From positions 1 to 45,648 of the forward strand of contig NZ_QKAP01000094.1 of the NCBI RefSeq assembly GCF_003247215.1: a stretch of DNA of 45,648 bases, read 5' to 3'. Every line of letters starts with the position of its first letter. Position 1 is the first letter of the stretch. This document shows positions 41,776 to 45,648 of this stretch, piece after piece. A program made the position numbers and the translations under genes. This DNA comes from Malonomonas rubra (lineage in GTDB: Bacteria > Desulfobacterota > Desulfuromonadia > Desulfuromonadales > Geopsychrobacteraceae). Below the pieces are notes generated by a model, which did no database searches, had not been told where the DNA came from, and was given only the letters and a program-made list of their open reading frames with translations.

Positions 41776-42987
41776 TCAACGCATCACTTCCGGGCGGTAG
41801 CCTTCTTCCTCCAGCATCAGCAGGATTTCCTGAATGTGTCCGGGACCGCGGGTTTCCAGTTCGAGAATCACTTCCGCTTCTCCGAGTGGCAGCGACGATT
41901 TATGCCGGTCGTGGCTGACCTGGAAGATGTTGGCGCCGAGCTGGCTGAGAATCTTGGTCAGCTGCGCCAGGGCACCCGGCATGTCGATCATCTCCAAGCG
42001 CAGCTTCAGGTAGCGTCCCTCCGCCAGCATTCCACGTTCGACCACGCGCGACATAGTCTGGACATCCAAGTTGCCGCCCGACAGCAGGCAGACAGTTGTG
42101 CCTTTGTGGATGGCTTTGTGACCGAACAGCATTGCTGCGAGGCCGACCGCGCCGGCACCTTCTACCACCAGCTTGCCTCGCTCCATCAGGCTGACGATCG
42201 CCATGGCGATCGCCTCTTCTTCCACTGCTATGATTTCATCAATATATCGTTCCATGATTGGGAAGGTCAGTTCGCCAACCTGTTTTACGGCGATCCCGTC
42301 CGCCAGCGAATGACAACGGGTCGGAACCTTTATCGGGTGGCCTTTGCGGCGGGCCAGCTGTGCACTGGCCACGCTGGCCGCTTCGACACCGATGACTCGA
42401 ACGCTCGGCTTTGTCTCGCAAACAGCCGTGGCAACGCCGGCGATCAGACCACCACCGCCGATCGGAACGATCAGGGTTTCGAGCTCCGGCAGGTCTTCCA
42501 GCAGCTCCAGCCCGAGGCTGCCCTGTCCGGCGATGATCAATTCATGGTCGAAGGCTGGTACGTAGAGCAGTTTAGTTTCTTCGGCTATCTGCTTGGCATA
42601 GTCGACCGCTTCATCAAAATTTGCCCCTTTGATTTCGACATCCGCTCCGTAATCGAGGGTTGCCAGTTCTTTGGCCAACGGAGTCCCTTCCGGCATAACC
42701 ACCTTGCAGGGGCAGTCGTGCAGCCGGGCAGCATAGGCGAGACCTTGGGCATGGTTCCCCGCTGACGCGGTGATCACTCCGGTGGCCAGCTGCTGAGTTG
42801 GCTGCTGAGACAGGAAGTGATAGGCGCCGCGGATTTTAAATGATCCAGTGTGCTGAAGATTTTCGCATTTGAAATAAAGGGGGACGCCGAGGCTGTTCGA
42901 ATAATAGAGAGAGTGGATCAATTCGGTTCTGCGAATCCGGTCCTGTAGATTTGTCGCGGCAAATTTGATTTGTTCCAGTGTTGGCAT
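41776..42987 (-). CDS. ilvA: Threonine ammonia-lyase (dehydratase) with C-terminal ACT domain
   Basis: A 403-residue PLP enzyme converting threonine to 2-oxobutyrate and ammonia, the first step towards isoleucine. The PLP lysine lies in GSFKIRGAYHFLSQ. The Gly-rich phosphate loop is IVPIGGGGLIAGVATAV and TASAGNHAQGLAYAAR is conserved. The C-terminal about 75 residues (LRLEMIDMPGALAQLTKILS) form a single ACT domain, as in the short form also called TdcB-like. Pure sequence cannot separate the biosynthetic from the catabolic role. GGAGG precedes ATG. Confidence 0.92.
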   Translation of the reverse strand: MPTLEQIKFAATNLQDRIRRTELIHSLYYSNSLGVPLYFKCENLQHTGSFKIRGAYHFLSQQPTQQLATGVITASAGNHAQGLAYAARLHDCPCKVVMPEGTPLAKELATLDYGADVEIKGANFDEAVDYAKQIAEETKLLYVPAFDHELIIAGQGSLGLELLEDLPELETLIVPIGGGGLIAGVATAVCETKPSVRVIGVEAASVASAQLARRKGHPIKVPTRCHSLADGIAVKQVGELTFPIMERYIDEIIAVEEEAIAMAIVSLMERGKLVVEGAGAVGLAAMLFGHKAIHKGTTVCLLSGGNLDVQTMSRVVERGMLAEGRYLKLRLEMIDMPGALAQLTKILSQLGANIFQVSHDRHKSSLPLGEAEVILELETRGPGHIQEILLMLEEEGYRPEVMR

Positions 42988-43157
42988 AACTTACCTCCGA
43001 CATTCAAACTCAACAGTGAATAAAAGAGTAACATATAGTTTATTTTCCGCTTTCATCGAAGGTCAAAACAATAGCAATCGCTTCCTTGTCAGCCGTTTTA
43101 TTCGTGATAAAGTTTTTCTGTAAGGGGCAACGGCAACAGGAAAGGAGGGATACCTAT

Positions 43158-43412
43158 ATGAAAGGTATCGCATGGGGTTTAACTCTAGCACTCGCCGTTT
43201 TATTGACCGCTTGCGCCACCTCCCCCGATAGGAGAATGCAGGCTCTGCATGATAAATTTGATGCCCACTGTCGCCAGCATGCTCTTGAGTTTGAAGCTGA
43301 GGTGGACGAAGGGGAACGCTATCAAGAATGCATGTCTTATTTTTATAATTCTGAACTGCATTGTCCCGATTGCGTTATTACTGATAAGCACCTTTCTGGC
43401 GATAAAAAATAG
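43158..43412 (+). CDS. Small uncharacterised lipoprotein
   Basis: An 84-residue lipoprotein: MKGIAWGLTLALAVLLTACA with a clear lipobox (LTAC). The mature part is short and charged with four Cys (DAHCRQHALEFEAEV, YQECMSYFYN, LHCPDCVI), including a CPDC pair that could bind metal or form disulfides. Start 43158 has AAAGGAGGG upstream, ahead of the longer frame. Family unknown. Confidence 0.72.
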   Translation: MKGIAWGLTLALAVLLTACATSPDRRMQALHDKFDAHCRQHALEFEAEVDEGERYQECMSYFYNSELHCPDCVITDKHLSGDKK

Positions 43413-43445
43413 TAACTCATCTACGCCTTGCCCCTTTTGTTTTAT

Positions 43446-43480
43446 GGCCAGGATCTCCGGTGATCGGAGAATGTCCAGGC
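43446..43480 (+). terminator. Hairpin after the small lipoprotein gene
   Basis: TCTCCG (43454-43459) pairs with CGGAGA (43465-43470), extended by GGA/TCC and GGCC arms with internal mismatches. Only a short T run follows, so termination is plausible but not certain. Confidence 0.5.
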
Positions 43481-43570
43481 CGCTTTTGGTTGGAAGTTTT
43501 TTTGTGTTAGAGTGTGCAACTTTTGGCCAAGGTTCCCATTTTGGGAAAGCCGCTTTAAGGACAAATTCTC

Positions 43571-44083
43571 ATGCCGACACCTTCAACTGAAGAACCGCTG
43601 ATTCCCCGCTTACTGGCCAGTAATGCGCTTCGCGCCAACCTGACCAAGCACATGACCCTAAATAAAATGGCTGATTCAAAGGCTTCGATGATCCTGACCG
43701 CCGCCTCTCTGGTGATCACGATCACCTTGACCCAGTACGGCAAATTGCCCATATTAACATCACTATTGCTGGTTGGAGCCAGCTTGCTGGCGGTGATTTT
43801 TTCCATTGTCGCGATCATCCCACCACTGCATGTCAGCGATCATACCAATTTGTTTTATTTCCGTTCGTTTGCCGAACTTTCAGAAGAGGAGTATAAGCAG
43901 CGCTTCAAAGAAACCATCATTGATCGGGAAAAGCTCTACGATGCCTATCTGCATGAAATCTATTATCTGGGGACTCATCGGTTGACGCGCAAATACGAGC
44001 TGATCAGAAACGGACTCTGGGCATTGCTGGGAGGTCTTCTGGCGGCAACCTTGTCGGTAATTTACTATCGTCTACCACTGTAG
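43571..44083 (+). CDS. DUF5706 membrane protein (Pycsar-effector-like, PycTM)
   Basis: A 170-residue protein. The family signature is NLTKHMTLNKMADSKASMIL, leading into helix TAASLVITITLTQYG, then helix LTSLLLVGASLLAVIFSIVA with IPPLHV, a soluble helical part rich in Glu/Lys (ELSEEEYKQRFKETI) and a last helix (LWALLGGLLAATLSVIYY). This matches DUF5706, the membrane effector type of Pycsar anti-phage systems, which disrupt the membrane when a cyclic nucleotide binds. No nucleotide cyclase gene lies beside it here, so a defence role is uncertain; single DUF5706 genes occur widely. Confidence 0.75.
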   Translation: MPTPSTEEPLIPRLLASNALRANLTKHMTLNKMADSKASMILTAASLVITITLTQYGKLPILTSLLLVGASLLAVIFSIVAIIPPLHVSDHTNLFYFRSFAELSEEEYKQRFKETIIDREKLYDAYLHEIYYLGTHRLTRKYELIRNGLWALLGGLLAATLSVIYYRLPL

Positions 44084-44121
44084 GCTGAGATTAAAACTGA
44101 TCTATTGGAGACTAAGCGCCG

Positions 44122-44149
44122 GCCGAGGGATCTCCCGAACGGCTTTTTT
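44122..44149 (+). terminator. Terminator after the DUF5706 gene
   Basis: GCCG-GGG pairs with CCC-CGGC around a short loop, followed by six T (44144-44149). Confidence 0.72.
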
Positions 44150-44162
44150 GGGGGGTGTTTGT

Positions 44163-44926
44163 TTAGAAAGAGCAGTCCCAGCTTTTGATTGCCGCCAGAT
44201 AGTTGTCCATGCCGTGGTCTTCGACCCCATCCAACCCTTTTTTCCCTATATCACTGACAATCCCATAGACAAAATCGAGGAATCGCAACCAGTAGCCGGA
44301 GTCGTTATAAATTTGTTTCTCTTCGGAGATGTAGAGGTAGGTACCGACATAGCTGTAGCCCATCAACCTCGAAGGGACAGGGGTAACAATGTCATTGTTG
44401 TTCTAAAAACGGAAAAATTTGTTCTTGGCCTCAACATTGAAAATTCGTGCTGTGGTCAATGACATGGTACGCGGCTGGCCGAAGTAAAAGGAAGGTCGTC
44501 ATGGATCAGTTTGGCAGTCGCGACAGTTGCCATGACTCCGCCCCGACTGTGTACGGTTAAAAACAACGGCCGACGTCTAATGCTGCGTAGCTGCAAATAT
44601 TTTTCAAACAGTGGCTGCCAGACATCGTTCGGGGTATTCAATAACCGCGATGAAATTCGCCGAGCAGAACTTTCTCAGAAAAGACATTGATGTTAGCGAG
44701 CCAGTCAGAAATAGATTTTATGTTCAATCAGCGCCGCCTGAGCACTGTTGCGGATCGTGCCGAATACAGAAGCAAATTCTGCATCCTCTGTTTGCAGGTC
44801 GGTCAAGATGGCTGTTTCGTCGGGGGTGTTATCCGATTTTTTCAGGTAGACCGCTTTTGCGATTCGCGCCATCCAGTAGGCCGTGGCACTGTTGATACTG
44901 GTTTGATAGGAATTGATCGTTGACAT
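44163..44926 (-). pseudogene. Decayed class 3 lipase-like gene
   Basis: Pieces of a lipase are spread over three frames. Start 44926 (GGAGG upstream) gives MSTINSYQTSINSATAYWMA to IEHKIYF; another frame gives DWLANINVFSEKVLLGEFHR (lipase F-H-R-G-Y element); another gives the nucleophile elbow LTVHSRGGVMATVATAKL (canonical GHSLGG altered); then FGQPRTMS and KFFRF-stop-NNNDIVTPVP; and finally MGYSYVGTYLYISEEKQIYN with GMDNYLAAIK at the end. At least three frameshifts and one stop destroy it. The protein appears to have been an intracellular or secreted acyl hydrolase; no signal peptide is seen. Draft sequence errors are an alternative. Confidence 0.8.
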
Positions 44927-45065
44927 TGGCACCTCCATTTCCCGGGCGAAATATTTATGGAGGGACAATACGGATGGGCAATGTTTTCTTAATGAAAAAG
45001 CCTACTGTAGATTAGTTCCAAGTCAATAGAGTGAGCAAATGAAAGTGGGGCTGTGTAAAAAAAAA

Positions 45066-45098
45066 GCCTGCCGGTTACCTCCGGCAGGCTTTTTTTTT
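45066..45098. terminator. Perfect bidirectional terminator
   Basis: GCCTGCCGG (45066-45074) pairs with CCGGCAGGC (45081-45089), with an A run on the left and nine T on the right. It serves the zinc-ribbon gene on the minus strand and could stop plus-strand transcription too. Confidence 0.92.
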
Positions 45099-45115
45099 AA
45101 CTATTGGGGCTGAAT

Positions 45116-45328
45116 CTACATTGACCAGCAGTAATCATCTCCTTCTACTGCTTCAGTGGTGGCTGAAAGGAAGGAGCTGGCATTCGGGTCTTCAATTACT
45201 TCTGAGAGCCCGTGGTTGACAGACCAGCTGGTACCACAGACGCTACATTCGTAGACGCCTTCTGAAAACTGGTCGGAATGCAGATTGATCAGGTGAGGTT
45301 CGTGGTTGATACATACAGGACACTTCAT
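45116..45328 (-). CDS. Small zinc-ribbon protein (70 residues)
   Basis: A small soluble protein. Start 45328 has AGGAG seven bases upstream. Four Cys in two pairs (CPVC at 3-6 and CSVC further on, as in EGVYECSVCGTSWSVNHG) form a zinc ribbon. The tail is acidic and ends EGDDYCWSM. Function unknown; such small ribbons may bind RNA, DNA or proteins. It lies alone with a strong terminator at its end. Confidence 0.75.
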   Translation of the reverse strand: MKCPVCINHEPHLINLHSDQFSEGVYECSVCGTSWSVNHGLSEVIEDPNASSFLSATTEAVEGDDYCWSM

Positions 45329-45648
45329 GATGCTTCTCCTATGATAGATGTGTTTTAAATCCACAACTATTGGTTATTGATGCTTTGAAGTATACTCCTG
45401 TTAAAAAGGGTTACAAGCGTTTTTTTGTAAAAAAGCGTGATAAAACAGCATGTTAGCGAACGTTTCTGTTTTGCTGAGCAAATCAATGGTTTATATTTGA
45501 TTCTCAGTTTATTAAGCAAAAATAAGGAAGGAGTGTAACTTTCTGGAATTAATGATTTAATCGGTTCTATTCAGTAGATTGTCAGTTTGTAAACGCTATG
45601 ACTGAAAAAGTTGAAAAAGGGGAAAAGTTGAAGTTTTTTTTTAAATAT
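45329..45648. other. AT-rich end of window, no gene seen
   Basis: About 320 bases upstream of the small zinc-ribbon gene. It should contain the promoter of that gene, but no clear -35/-10 pair was identified. No coding frame or repeat was seen. Confidence 0.5.

Noticed and set aside
1-45648. tRNA, rRNA, CRISPR array or replication origin
   Set aside because: No cloverleaf sequence, repeat-spacer pattern, rRNA segment or iteron cluster was seen on either strand by eye.

Overview
The window is a chromosomal stretch from a Gram-negative bacterium, most likely a deltaproteobacterium of the Desulfuromonadales (Geobacter/Desulfuromonas/Pelobacter type). This is inferred from gene content: c-type cytochromes, a TRAP transporter with a paired receptor, a stand-alone nifU-nifS pair, many outer-membrane and periplasmic proteins, a two-membrane-segment chemoreceptor and a U32/DUF3656 protein. 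No rRNA or tRNA gene and no CRISPR array was seen, so the assignment is contextual.

Layout. 1-159 is the 3' end of a group II intron. 210-5709 holds an envelope lipoprotein, a COG4315 secreted-repeat protein divergent from an ECF sigma/anti-sigma pair, a SpoU methylase, two small c-type cytochromes (P460 type and monohaem) and a TPR protein. After a gene-poor gap (5710-6559) come minus-strand operons: GGDEF protein / 2-hydroxyacid dehydrogenase / Cys-cluster protein, DUF4019 / DUF2141, and DsbC-like / U32 / methyltransferase. A chemoreceptor (14002-15702) faces a four-gene minus-strand envelope operon: RND/MMPL transporter, LolA-like protein, beta-barrel and DUF2892 protein. 21273-25871 is a TRAP system: dctP, second dctP, dctQ, dctM and a universal stress protein, with a strong terminator between the receptors and the membrane subunits. 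nifU-nifS follow.

28570-32842 looks like a CpxAR-type envelope-stress module. A Spy/CpxP-like gene and the cpxR/cpxA-like pair each have an upstream GTAAA-N5-GTAAA box. Just behind the kinase is a very small gene whose in-frame UGA is followed by a hairpin fitting the bacterial SECIS rules. Read through, it gives a 55-residue, single-membrane-span candidate selenoprotein with a U-x4-C motif. This is the most interesting item in the window.

33020-34092 is a decayed cheB. Then come a cardiolipin synthase, a zinc-ribbon protein, an uncharacterised duplicated-domain protein and a PEGA lipoprotein. The minus-strand run ilvA, DUF4019 (damaged N-terminus), pdxA and uvrA follows. The right end holds a small lipoprotein, a DUF5706 (Pycsar-effector-like) membrane protein, a heavily decayed class 3 lipase and a small zinc-ribbon protein. 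The decayed genes (cheB, lipase, DUF4019 N-terminus, the fragment at 4426) suggest either real gene decay or draft-quality sequence; only re-sequencing can separate these.
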